From NCBI RefSeq assembly GCF_018614615.1, contig NZ_JAGGOK010000003.1, forward strand, positions 124,001-188,000: a DNA stretch of 64,000 nt. Reading direction: 5' to 3'. Below the pieces are notes generated by a model. That model made no database searches. It was not told the origin of the DNA and saw only the letters and a program-made list of their open reading frames with translations. The position numbers were made by a program, and so were the translations under genes. Positions 42,725-51,268 of this stretch are shown one piece after another. The stretch is from Streptomyces sp. ISL-100 (lineage in GTDB: Bacteria > Actinomycetota > Actinomycetes > Streptomycetales > Streptomycetaceae). The stretch's first letter is position 1, and every line of letters starts with the position of its first letter.

Positions 42725-43774
42725 GTGCAGACGACGCAGCCGCTCCTTCCCGAGCTCGCACGCCGGGTCGCCGCCTGGTGTGTCGTCGCCCTGCTGGTCA
42801 CCGGGGTCGCCGCGGTGGGGATCTGGCTGTGCGTCACCTTCGCGACCGCCGTGACGCCCGTCCTGCTCGCCATCCTCGGGACCGCGCTGCTCGGGCCCCT
42901 GCACCGGCGGCTCATCAAGATGAAGCTGAACCGGTCGCTCGCCGCCGGGCTGACCTGCGTCGCGGTCGTCGCCGTCGTCGGCGGCGCCGCGTACATCGTC
43001 GTCAGCGCGCTCGTCGAGACCGGCGACCAGATCCTCGACTCGCTGCGGCAGGCCGCCAAGGACCTGGCCAAGCACCTCGGCGCGGCCGGTACCTCCTTGG
43101 ACGACATGGCCAAGAACGCCAGGGAGCTCCTCGGCAAGTTCGGCGGGACCGCTGCCACCGGGCTGATCACCGGGCTCAGCGTCGTCGGCGAGGTGATCGC
43201 GATGGCCGTCCTGGCCCTGCTGCTGATCTTCTTCTTCCTCCGGGACTCGGACAAGGCCGCCGACACCCTGAAGTCGCTCGCACCCGGCTCGACCGGCGAC
43301 ACCGTCGAAGCGATGGGCCGCCGCGCTTTCGAGGCCGTCGAGGGCTTCATGCGCGGTACGACGTTCATCGCGCTGATCGACGCCATCCTCATTACCGTCG
43401 GGCTGCTGGTCCTGCAAGTGCCCGGCGCGGTCGGCCTGGGCGCGCTGGTGTTCGTCGGCGCGTACATCCCGTACCTCGGCGCCTTCATCTCCGGCGCGGT
43501 CGCGGTGCTCGTCGCCCTCGCCGACCGGGGGTTCGCGATCGCGCTGTGGGCTTTCGGGGTCGTACTCGCCGTACAGGTGATTGAGGGGCACGTCCTCCAG
43601 CCCGTGATCCAGAGCCGGACCGTGCAGATGCACCCGGCCGTGGTGATGCTCGCGATCACCGCCGGGGCGTCCGTCGCGGGCATCCTCGGGATGCTGCTCG
43701 CCGTGCCGCTGACGGCGGCCGTGTTCGGGGTGATCGGAGAGCTGCGGCAGGCATTACGAGCAGGGGGCCCCTGA
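42725..43774 (+). CDS. AI-2E family transporter (TTA codon present)
   Basis: A 349-residue membrane protein with about eight TM segments and the family's EGHVLQPVIQSRTVQMHPAVVMLAITAGASVAGILGMLLAVPLTA C-terminal core (part shown). The family includes the AI-2 exporter TqsA, Na+/H+ antiporter-like proteins and many unassigned members. The GTG at 42725 begins just before the first TM; no clear ribosome site. Codon 344 (43754-43756) is TTA, the only in-frame TTA I found in the window, so translation to the last six residues should depend on the bldA leucyl-tRNA. Confidence 0.85.
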   Translation: MQTTQPLLPELARRVAAWCVVALLVTGVAAVGIWLCVTFATAVTPVLLAILGTALLGPLHRRLIKMKLNRSLAAGLTCVAVVAVVGGAAYIVVSALVETGDQILDSLRQAAKDLAKHLGAAGTSLDDMAKNARELLGKFGGTAATGLITGLSVVGEVIAMAVLALLLIFFFLRDSDKAADTLKSLAPGSTGDTVEAMGRRAFEAVEGFMRGTTFIALIDAILITVGLLVLQVPGAVGLGALVFVGAYIPYLGAFISGAVAVLVALADRGFAIALWAFGVVLAVQVIEGHVLQPVIQSRTVQMHPAVVMLAITAGASVAGILGMLLAVPLTAAVFGVIGELRQALRAGGP

Positions 43775-43806
43775 GGGGCGGGAGGGCTACCCCACCGTCG
43801 CAGGAT

Positions 43807-45930
43807 CTAAAGGCTCCGGGACTCCCCGTCCTCGTACAGCTCGAACCAGATCGACTTGCCCTCGCCCCTCGGGTCCACACCCCACGCGTCCGCGAGCATC
43901 TCCATCAGGATCAGCCCGCGCCCGCTGGACGCCATCTCCCCCGGGCGCCGCTTGTGCGGCAGTTCGTCGCTGGAGTCCGTCACCTCGACCCTCAGCCGCC
44001 GTACGCCCGGGTCACCCGTCGCCTCGGCGACCAGCATCGCGTCGCCGTCCGTGTGCACCAGGACGTTGGTGACCATCTCCGAGACCATCAGCACGGCCGC
44101 GTCGAGTTGTTCCCCGTTCGCCCAGTCGTGCAGCAGGTCCCGCAGCTGCTGCCGGGCGGTGGCGATACGTTCCGGTTCGGCCTGGGCCACGGACATCGCC
44201 GTACGCCGCGCCGGGGCCATCGTCACCGTCGAGCCGGGGCCGCAGTCGCACCCGGCGCCCTCGCGGCACAGCAGCAGCACGGCGATGTCGTCCTCGCGGC
44301 GGTCCACGAGCGGGCCCGTGGTGTGGTGCGAGGAGGGGCCGTGCACGCCCGATACGAGGGCGTCGGCGAGCTTCTCCAGGCTGTCGCCGGTGTGCTCTTC
44401 CATGATCCTGCGGAGCCTGGCCCAGCCGGTGTCCAGGTCGTGGCCGCCGGTCTCGATGAGGCCGTCCGTACAGATCATGATCGTCTCGCCCGGTTCGAGG
44501 ACGAGCCGCGTCGTCGGATAGTCCGTGTCCGGCACGATGCCCAGCGGCAGGCCGCCCGCCGTCGGCCGGACGAGCACCGTCCCGTCGCTGAGGCGCACCG
44601 CCGGTTCGGGGTGGCCCGCGCGGGCGATGTCGAGGAGCCCGGTGGCGGGGTCCGCCTCGATGTAGAGGCAGGTCGCGAAGCGCGGGCTGGAGTAGTCGCC
44701 GGGGTCGTAGGTGTCCGCCCCTGGAAAATCATGCAGCCCGTGCAGGAAGCGGGAGGCGCGGGAGAGGACCGCGTCCGGCCGGTGGCCCTCGGAGGCGTAC
44801 GCGCGCAGGGCGATCCGCAGCTGGCCCATCAGGCCGGCCGCCCGTACGTCATGCCCCTGTACGTCCCCGATGACCAGGGCTATTCGTCCGCTGGGCAGCG
44901 GGATCATGTCGTACCAGTCGCCGCCGACCTGGAGTCCGCCGCCGGTCGGCACGTAGCGCGCGGCCACCGTCATGCCGGGGATCTCCGGCCCCAGCGTCGG
45001 CATCATCGACCGCTGGAGGCCCAGCGACAGCTCGCGTTCGTTCTCGGCCACCGAGGCCCGCTCCAGCGCCTGCGCGAGCATCCTGGCGACCGTCGCCAGC
45101 ACGGAGCGCTCGTCGGGGGTGAACGCCACGGGGTGCGCGAAGCCCGCCATCCAGGCGCCCATGGTGCGGCCGGCCACTGTCAGCGGCACGAAGGCCCAGG
45201 AGCGGCGCTCGGCGTTGCGGGCGAGGGGGCGGCCGGCGGGGTAGCGGCGGCTGTACTCCTCGGGGGACGTCAGATAGATGGCCCGCCCGGTCCGTACGAC
45301 CTCCGGGGCGGGATGGTCCGTGTCCAGCAGCATGTCGGTGAACGGGAGGTCGTCACCGGGGCCGTACCCGTGGTGGCCCAGGACCTTGATCCGCCCGCCC
45401 GACGAACCGAAGACGGCGAGACTGTCCGGCGAGAACCCCGGCATGGACAGCGACGCGGCGACCCCCAGCACCTCCGCCGTGGACCGCGCCTCCGCGAGCG
45501 CTCGTCCCGCGTCCAGCAGGAACGCCTCGCGGGAGCGGCGCCAGTCGCCGGTGACGGGGGTGTGCGCGGCGTCGCCCGGCCGGGGCTCGGCGACCTCCTG
45601 GAGGGTGCCGAAGAGCTGGTAGTCGTTGCCTTCGATGACCGGCTTGGAGCGGCTGCGTACGGTCCTGAGCAGCCGTCCTTCCGTATCCATGATCCGCAGC
45701 CGGGCCTCGGCGAGGGTGCCTTCGGCGACCGCGAGGTTCACGACGCCGTTGATCTCGTTCCAGTCGACCGGATGAAAACGCGAGCGTACGGCGGCCTCGG
45801 GCAGCGCCACGGGCTCGGCGGGCAGCCCTAGGAGCCGGGCGGCCTCCGCGTCGAGCGTGACGACCCCGGACGCGTTGTCCCAGCGCCACATGCCGGTTGC
45901 GATGGCGGCCAGGATGTCCTCGGTACGCAT
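43807..45930 (-). CDS. PAS-GAF-SpoIIE phosphatase with C-terminal HATPase domain
   Basis: A 707-residue signalling protein. A PAS-like domain (about 5-115, RWDNASGVVTLDAEAARLLGLP) is followed by a GAF domain (about 135-290, EARSTAEVLGVAASLSMPGFS, FVPLTVAGRTMGAWMAGF), a PP2C/SpoIIE phosphatase (about 305-540, VGGDWYDMIPLPSGRIALVIGDVQGHDV, ARAGHPEPAV, CTDGLIE, REDDIAVLLL) and an RsbW-like HATPase (about 570-700, SEMVTNVLVHTDGDAMLV, SSGRGLILMEMLADAWGV). It can both dephosphorylate an anti-sigma antagonist and act as anti-sigma kinase. No sigma factor or STAS gene is beside it. Confidence 0.9.
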   Translation of the reverse strand: MRTEDILAAIATGMWRWDNASGVVTLDAEAARLLGLPAEPVALPEAAVRSRFHPVDWNEINGVVNLAVAEGTLAEARLRIMDTEGRLLRTVRSRSKPVIEGNDYQLFGTLQEVAEPRPGDAAHTPVTGDWRRSREAFLLDAGRALAEARSTAEVLGVAASLSMPGFSPDSLAVFGSSGGRIKVLGHHGYGPGDDLPFTDMLLDTDHPAPEVVRTGRAIYLTSPEEYSRRYPAGRPLARNAERRSWAFVPLTVAGRTMGAWMAGFAHPVAFTPDERSVLATVARMLAQALERASVAENERELSLGLQRSMMPTLGPEIPGMTVAARYVPTGGGLQVGGDWYDMIPLPSGRIALVIGDVQGHDVRAAGLMGQLRIALRAYASEGHRPDAVLSRASRFLHGLHDFPGADTYDPGDYSSPRFATCLYIEADPATGLLDIARAGHPEPAVRLSDGTVLVRPTAGGLPLGIVPDTDYPTTRLVLEPGETIMICTDGLIETGGHDLDTGWARLRRIMEEHTGDSLEKLADALVSGVHGPSSHHTTGPLVDRREDDIAVLLLCREGAGCDCGPGSTVTMAPARRTAMSVAQAEPERIATARQQLRDLLHDWANGEQLDAAVLMVSEMVTNVLVHTDGDAMLVAEATGDPGVRRLRVEVTDSSDELPHKRRPGEMASSGRGLILMEMLADAWGVDPRGEGKSIWFELYEDGESRSL

Positions 45931-46096
45931 TGCTTCATCTTTACAGGTCGCGGCCCGACCGGCTGGCCGAGTGCCCCTGCGACCTCTCCTGACCTCTCCC
46001 GTACGGCAAAGAGAAACGGCAAATTAAAGGGGATGCGCCGGGCGGTAACCTTGAGTGCTCCGACAACCCCGAATCCCGAAGGCTGGATGAACGACG

Positions 46097-47872
46097 ATGC
46101 ATCGGTACAGGTCCCACACCTGCGGCGAGCTCCGCGCCTCTGACGTCGACACCGACGTCCGGCTGAGCGGCTGGCTGCACAATCGTCGAGACCTGGGCGG
46201 CATCCTCTTCATCGATCTGCGTGATCACTACGGCATCACGCAGCTCGTCGCCCGCCCCGGCACTCCCGCGTACGACGCGCTCGACAAGCTCAACAAGGAG
46301 TCGGTCGTCCGCGTCGACGGCCGGGTCGTCTCGCGCGGCGCCGACAACATCAACCCGGAGCTGCCGACCGGCGAGATCGAGGTCGAGGTCGCGGAGGTCG
46401 AGCTGCTGGGCGCGTCGCAGCAGCTGCCGTTCCAGATCAACACGGACGACGGGGTGGGCGAGGAGCGACGCCTCGAGTACCGCTTCCTCGACCTGCGCCG
46501 CGAGCGCATGCACCGCAACATCATGCTGCGTACGGCGGTCATCTCGGCCATCCGTCACAAGATGACGGCGCTCGGCTTCAACGAGATGGCGACGCCGATC
46601 CTGACGGCGACCTCCCCGGAGGGCGCCCGCGACTTCGTCGTCCCGTCCCGCCTCAACCCCGGCAAGTTCTACGCGCTCCCCCAGGCTCCGCAGCAGTTCA
46701 AGCAGCTGCTGATGATCTCGGGCTTCGACCGCTATTTCCAGATCGCGCCGTGCTTCCGCGACGAGGACGCCCGCGCGGACCGCTCGCCGGGCGAGTTCTA
46801 CCAGCTCGACGTGGAGATGAGCTTCGTCGAGCAGGAGGACGTCTTCCAGCCGATCGAGAAGCTGATGACCGAGCTCTTCGAGGAGTTCGGCAACGGCCGT
46901 CACGTCACGTCGCCCTTCCCGCGGATCCCGTTCCGTGAGGCGATGCTGAAGTACGGCAACGACAAGCCCGACCTGCGCGCCCAGCTGGAACTCGTCGACA
47001 TCTCGGACGTCTTCGCGGGCTCGGAGTTCAAGGCCTTCGCCGGAAAGCACGTCCGCGCGCTGCCGGTGCCGGACACGGCGGGCCAGTCCCGGAAGTTCTT
47101 CGACGGCCTCGGCGACTACGCAGTCGAGCACGGCGCGAAGGGCCTGGCTTGGGTGCGCGTCGCCGAGGACGGTTCCCTCACCGGCCCGATCGCCAAGTTC
47201 CTGACCGAGGAGAACATCAAGGTCCTCACCGAGCGCCTGTCGCTGGCCCCCGGCCACGCGGTCTTCTTCGGCGCGGGCGAGTTCGACGAGGTCTCCAAGA
47301 TCATGTCGGCGGTCCGGGTCGAGGCCGCGAAGCGCGCCGGCCACTTCGAGGAGGGCGTCTTCCGGTTCTGCTGGATCGTCGACTTCCCGATGTACGAGAA
47401 GGACGAGCTCACCGGGAAGATCGACTTCTCGCACAACCCCTTCTCGATGCCGCAGGGCGGTCTTGAGGCCCTGGAGACCCAGGACCCGCTGGACATCCTG
47501 GGCTGGCAGTACGACATCGTCTGCAACGGCGTCGAGCTGTCCTCCGGCGCGATCCGGAACCACGAGCCCGAGATCATGTTCAAGGCGTTCGAGATCGCGG
47601 GTTACGACAAGGAGACCGTCGAGCGCGAGTTCGCCGGCATGCTCCGCGCCTTCGAGTTCGGCGCCCCCCCGCACGGCGGCATCGCCCCGGGCATCGACCG
47701 CATCGTGATGCTGCTGGCCGACGAGCCGAACATCCGCGAGACGATCGCCTTCCCGCTCAACGGCAACGCGCAGGACCTGATGATGGGCGCGCCGACGACG
47801 CTGGACGAGGCCCGCCTGCGGGAGCTCAACATCCAGCTGCGGAAGCCCCCGGTCACCAAGTCCGGCGAGTAA
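46097..47872 (+). CDS. aspS: Aspartyl-tRNA synthetase
   Basis: A 591-residue bacterial-type AspRS. The anticodon-binding OB fold is at residues 1-105 ([27 protein letters not shown]), class II motif 2 is [18 protein letters not shown], the GAD insertion runs about 290-420, and motif 3 is [12 protein letters not shown]. It charges tRNA-Asp and, in organisms without AsnRS, also tRNA-Asn for GatCAB; whether this one is non-discriminating I cannot judge. The ATG at 46097 follows GGCTGGATGAACGACG with a weak ribosome site. An 23-bp perfect hairpin follows. Confidence 0.95.
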   Translation: MHRYRSHTCGELRASDVDTDVRLSGWLHNRRDLGGILFIDLRDHYGITQLVARPGTPAYDALDKLNKESVVRVDGRVVSRGADNINPELPTGEIEVEVAEVELLGASQQLPFQINTDDGVGEERRLEYRFLDLRRERMHRNIMLRTAVISAIRHKMTALGFNEMATPILTATSPEGARDFVVPSRLNPGKFYALPQAPQQFKQLLMISGFDRYFQIAPCFRDEDARADRSPGEFYQLDVEMSFVEQEDVFQPIEKLMTELFEEFGNGRHVTSPFPRIPFREAMLKYGNDKPDLRAQLELVDISDVFAGSEFKAFAGKHVRALPVPDTAGQSRKFFDGLGDYAVEHGAKGLAWVRVAEDGSLTGPIAKFLTEENIKVLTERLSLAPGHAVFFGAGEFDEVSKIMSAVRVEAAKRAGHFEEGVFRFCWIVDFPMYEKDELTGKIDFSHNPFSMPQGGLEALETQDPLDILGWQYDIVCNGVELSSGAIRNHEPEIMFKAFEIAGYDKETVEREFAGMLRAFEFGAPPHGGIAPGIDRIVMLLADEPNIRETIAFPLNGNAQDLMMGAPTTLDEARLRELNIQLRKPPVTKSGE

Positions 47873-47886
47873 ACAGCAGCGAGTGA

Positions 47887-47934
47887 CCGGCAAGAAGGCC
47901 CCGGAACCGAACGGTTCCGGGGCCTTCTTGCCGG
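47887..47934. terminator. Perfect 23-bp hairpin after aspS
   Basis: Arms at 47887-47909 and 47912-47934 pair without mismatch around AA, 14 bases after the aspS stop. No U tract follows. Confidence 0.9.
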
Positions 47935-48006
47935 TCGACGTGTCGAGGAGGTTCGCGGGGTACCGGGTTCCCTTACGTTCGGCGGTAAGAAGACGAAGGG
48001 GACAAA

Positions 48007-48819
48007 ATGAAGCGCCGGAACCGACCCAGGGCTCCGTTGACCGCGCTGCTGACGGCCGCCGCACTCCTGGCGACGGGCTGCGGGACCACTTCCCACCACG
48101 CCTCGCGGGCCTTCGCCGTTCCCGGCGCTCCCGCGCACGAGGCGTCCGGCGGCAAGGGGGGCGGCAAGGCGGGAGGCAAGGCAGGCAAGGCCGCACCGGA
48201 ACCACGCAGGCTGACCCGCCCCCTCCTCAGCCTCCTCCCGGGCCTGGGCCCCAAGACCCTCGGCCTGGTCCCGGACGACACCCGGCAGGCGCTCGTCGTC
48301 ACCGGCGAGGGCCGCGACAAGAACCGGGGTACGGCGGTCCTCTACGAACGCGAACGCCCCGGCGCCGCCTGGCTGCCGGGCCACCGGTGGCCGGCCGACA
48401 ACGCCGTGCGCGGCTGGACGGACAAGCACGTCCAAGGGGACCTGCGCTCTCCCATCGGCCTCTTCACCCTCACCGACGCGGGCGGCCTCCTGCCCGACCC
48501 GGGCACGAAGCTGACGTACGACGCGGGCCCCGCCTTCACCGCGACCGGCACGGGCAGCCTGGGCGAACCGCTGGCGGGGTCGTTCGACTACGTCATCGCC
48601 GTCAACTACAACCGCAGGCCCGGCGCCACGCCCCTGGACTGGACGCGCCCGCTGGGCGCGTCCCGGGGCGGCGGGATCTGGCTGCACGTGGACCACGAAG
48701 GGCCGACGCAGGGGTGCCTCTCGTTCAGCCGGCCGGTGATGAAGCACCTGCTGCGCACGCTGGACCCGGCGAAGAATCCGGTGGTGGTGATGGGCGACAA
48801 GGCCTCTCTGAGAAGGTGA
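48007..48819 (+). CDS. L,D-transpeptidase-like (YkuD-related) lipoprotein
   Basis: A 270-residue protein. A lipobox LLATGC puts the lipidated cysteine at residue 25. A Gly/Lys-rich stretch (GGKGGGKAGGKAGKA) leads to a domain with VTGEGRDKNRGTAVLYER, SPIGLFTLTDAGG and the active-site-like HVDHEGPTQGCLSFS, the H-x(n)-G-x-x-G-C-(L/V) pattern of YkuD L,D-transpeptidases. These form or edit 3-3 peptidoglycan cross-links. The layout HVDHEGPTQGC is unusual for YkuD (often HGT---GxxxSHGC), so activity may differ. The ATG follows GAAGGGGAC. Confidence 0.8.
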   Translation: MKRRNRPRAPLTALLTAAALLATGCGTTSHHASRAFAVPGAPAHEASGGKGGGKAGGKAGKAAPEPRRLTRPLLSLLPGLGPKTLGLVPDDTRQALVVTGEGRDKNRGTAVLYERERPGAAWLPGHRWPADNAVRGWTDKHVQGDLRSPIGLFTLTDAGGLLPDPGTKLTYDAGPAFTATGTGSLGEPLAGSFDYVIAVNYNRRPGATPLDWTRPLGASRGGGIWLHVDHEGPTQGCLSFSRPVMKHLLRTLDPAKNPVVVMGDKASLRR

Positions 48820-48865
48820 TCACGGCCTTGCCGCCGACCGCCCCCCACCACCGAATCCCGCCGTC

Positions 48866-50962
48866 CTAGGCGGTGACCGGCTCCTGGGAGCCGTTCGGCC
48901 CGGACTCCCGATCCTCGAAGCTGCCCGTCTCGCGGGATCCGGGACCGCGCTGGCTCGGAATGCCCGGCACGAGGTGGGCGGTCATGAGCGCGCGGCGTTC
49001 GTCGGCCTCCGCGCACAGGGCGACGGCGGCCGCGTTGAAACGGACCAGGGAGGGCGGGTCGGAGGGGCCCAGGAGGTGAGCCTTCAGTTCCGCGCGGGCC
49101 TCCTTCCAGAGGTCCTTCTCCGGATGGCGTACGGACTCCAGGAGCTCCGGGACGCCGGACGCGTCCGGCGTGAGAACGGCGGCGGCGCGCACGGTCGGGA
49201 AGCTCGCCCGGAAGTCCTCCTCCGTCATGCCGCTGGTGTTGGCCACGGCGTACGGCTTCTCGCTGTGCAGGTAGTCCGAGACGACGCTCGACACATCACT
49301 GATCAGCAGGTCGGACTGGTTGAAGCAGCTGTAGATGCCCAGCCGCGGCGTGACGACGATCTGGTGCTCCCACGCGGGGAACGAGGCCCAGTAGGCCTCC
49401 TCCCAGGCCTCTGTGGCCGCCGCGACGAGCGCCGCGCGGTCGTCCTCGGGCGTGCCCTGGAGCATCATCCGTTCCAGCTCGTCCGCGCCGGTCCGGAAGT
49501 CGCTGCTGGTGAGCCGGTCGAGCTCGGCCTTGCGGCGGGCGAGCTCGGCGACGGTCTCCAGGTCGGGGCGCGGGCCGGACCGCCCGGCGGCGGCCTCGCG
49601 GATCATCGCGCGGATGCGCCTGTCCGCCGCACCGGCCTCCGGGTCGACGGAGCCGGTCATGGGATGCGGCTTGTAGAGAAGCCGTACGCCCTCGTCGTCC
49701 AGGAGCGCGCGGACGAGGTTCTCGCCGGCCAGGACGACTGACGTGTTGCCGGGGTTGCCGTCCCAGCCCTCCCAGGTGGGGGCGTACAGCACAGTCGTGT
49801 ACGTGCCTTCGGGCGCTGCTCCCGTCCAGGGCCGGAGCGGGGCCAGCTGCGGGCGGCCCACCTCCACGACGTCCTTGTCGTCGACGCCTATCGCGGCCTG
49901 CCGGTACCGCTCCCTGGCCGCCGGCCCCGCCACCCACACCTCGTCGTACGCCTTGGCGTACGGGTTGCAGCTGGACAGCTTGTCGCTCTCGCCGTGGTTG
50001 GTGAAGGCGTGCTTGATGGAGGGGATGCGCAGGACCTGCGAGGTCTTACCGGAGTTCGCGGGGTGCAGCATCATCTTCAGCGTCGATCCCTCCAGGGCGA
50101 ACATGTGCGCGACCCGGGGGATGCAGATGATGGGCACGTCCGTGGCTTGAATCTTCTGCACCATGAAGCGCTCGCGCAGCACGATCAGCGGCTTGCCGTC
50201 CAGCGCGGAGAGCGTGGAGAGCCACATGTTCGCCTGGTACGCCGACGATGTGCCGCCGGAGAAGTACATCGCCACGGTCGGCTGGTAGTCCGCCAGCCAG
50301 GCGTCCAGCCACTCCAGGGTCTGCTCCTTGTTCGCGGGGCGCTTCCCCGGCAGCAGCCATGTGGCGAGGTGGACGGTGCCGGCCGCCATCAGCGCGAGGG
50401 AGACGCCGAGGCCGGCGGCGCCGGCAGACACATCCCCGGTCACGGCGGTGACGAGCATTCCCGTGGTGGCGGGTACCGAGAAGGTCAGCAGCCGGTGGCC
50501 GGGGCGGCGGGCCAGGATGCGCGGGGGAGCGGCGCAGAGCCGCAGCGCCGAGGCGTCGATGTTGCGGGTGACGACGGGCAGCGTGCGGCTGCGCCGGACC
50601 ATCACCGCGATTCCCTGGCAGAGGAAGTGCAGCGCGTAGAGGAAGAGCAGCGCGACGGTCAGCGGGGCCTGCTCGTGCAGTGGCTGGATCTCGTCTATGT
50701 GCAGCAGGCCGAGAAGGATCAGCATGTCGCGCAGCAGCTGCCGGACGGTGACGTCGAAGCGGACTCTGCTCAGCATCGAGAGCAGTACGGGCTGCCTGTG
50801 CCGCAGGTACAGATCGAGGGCGAGGCCCGCGGCCGCAGCGGCGACGAACAGCGGCACATGGGCCAGCAGAGCGCCGACGAGCTGAGCGGTGAACGCGGCG
50901 AACATCGCGAGCAGCGCGGAGAGCTGCTTTACGCGGTGGGGGATGGGTCCGGCGAAGGGCAC
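48866..50962 (-). CDS. CDP-glycerol:polyglycerophosphate transferase-like membrane protein (TagF-like)
   Basis: A 698-residue protein. Up to about residue 225 there are five or six TM segments (for example LLAMFAAFTAQLVGALLAHV, LTVALLFLYALHFLCQGIAV). From about 230 a TagB/TagF-like GT-B domain follows, with IPSIKHAFTNHGESDKLSSCNPYAKAYDEVWVAGPAARERY, VLYAPTWEGW, LLYKPHPMTG and NQSDLLISDVSSVVSDYLHSEKPYAV. It should add poly(glycerol- or ribitol-phosphate) to a wall glycopolymer. The GTG at 50962 has AGGAG ten bases upstream; a start 46 codons upstream lacks a ribosome site. No other teichoic genes are adjacent. Confidence 0.8.
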   Translation of the reverse strand: MPFAGPIPHRVKQLSALLAMFAAFTAQLVGALLAHVPLFVAAAAAGLALDLYLRHRQPVLLSMLSRVRFDVTVRQLLRDMLILLGLLHIDEIQPLHEQAPLTVALLFLYALHFLCQGIAVMVRRSRTLPVVTRNIDASALRLCAAPPRILARRPGHRLLTFSVPATTGMLVTAVTGDVSAGAAGLGVSLALMAAGTVHLATWLLPGKRPANKEQTLEWLDAWLADYQPTVAMYFSGGTSSAYQANMWLSTLSALDGKPLIVLRERFMVQKIQATDVPIICIPRVAHMFALEGSTLKMMLHPANSGKTSQVLRIPSIKHAFTNHGESDKLSSCNPYAKAYDEVWVAGPAARERYRQAAIGVDDKDVVEVGRPQLAPLRPWTGAAPEGTYTTVLYAPTWEGWDGNPGNTSVVLAGENLVRALLDDEGVRLLYKPHPMTGSVDPEAGAADRRIRAMIREAAAGRSGPRPDLETVAELARRKAELDRLTSSDFRTGADELERMMLQGTPEDDRAALVAAATEAWEEAYWASFPAWEHQIVVTPRLGIYSCFNQSDLLISDVSSVVSDYLHSEKPYAVANTSGMTEEDFRASFPTVRAAAVLTPDASGVPELLESVRHPEKDLWKEARAELKAHLLGPSDPPSLVRFNAAAVALCAEADERRALMTAHLVPGIPSQRGPGSRETGSFEDRESGPNGSQEPVTA

Positions 50963-51268
50963 AGCGACTGAACTCCTGGCGGGGAGGGCGATCGGCCGGG
51001 GAAGCCGTCTGGGGGTGCCGGTCTTCGCGCGCGCGTGGGGGTGAGCGGCGGCGCGGAGGGTCGGCGGCTGACCGTATGTCGTGCACGGCCTTCGTCGCAA
51101 TGCGCCGTGACGACCATCACCGCAGATGTGGCATATGTCAGCGGCAATGGATCAGCATCGGAGCACCCTGCCCGCTGGGGTGCGCGGACAATGCGGCGGG
51201 GCCGGTCCGGGAGAGTGTCCCAGACCGGCCCCGTCGAGTGGTAGCTCGGGTTCCGCTTATGTTTCCGC
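50963..51268. other. Gap of 306 bp between metG and the TagF-like gene
   Basis: No gene is supported. It holds the metG hairpin at 51194-51236 and the promoter region of the leftward TagF-like gene; CATATGTCAGCGGCA near 51133 is the only A/T-richer part. Reading frames across it are short and unsupported. Confidence 0.5.
51194..51236. terminator. Hairpin after metG
   Basis: Fourteen-base arms (51194-51207, 51223-51236) pair with one mismatch, and GGGA/TCCC extend the stem inside the loop. It lies 33 bases after the leftward metG stop. Confidence 0.8.

Noticed and set aside
41495-43633. 712-codon minus-strand frame opposite pirin and the AI-2E permease
   Set aside because: Shadow of two well-supported plus-strand genes; no motif.
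45941-48205. 754-codon minus-strand frame opposite aspS
   Set aside because: aspS carries all class II motifs; the antisense frame has none.
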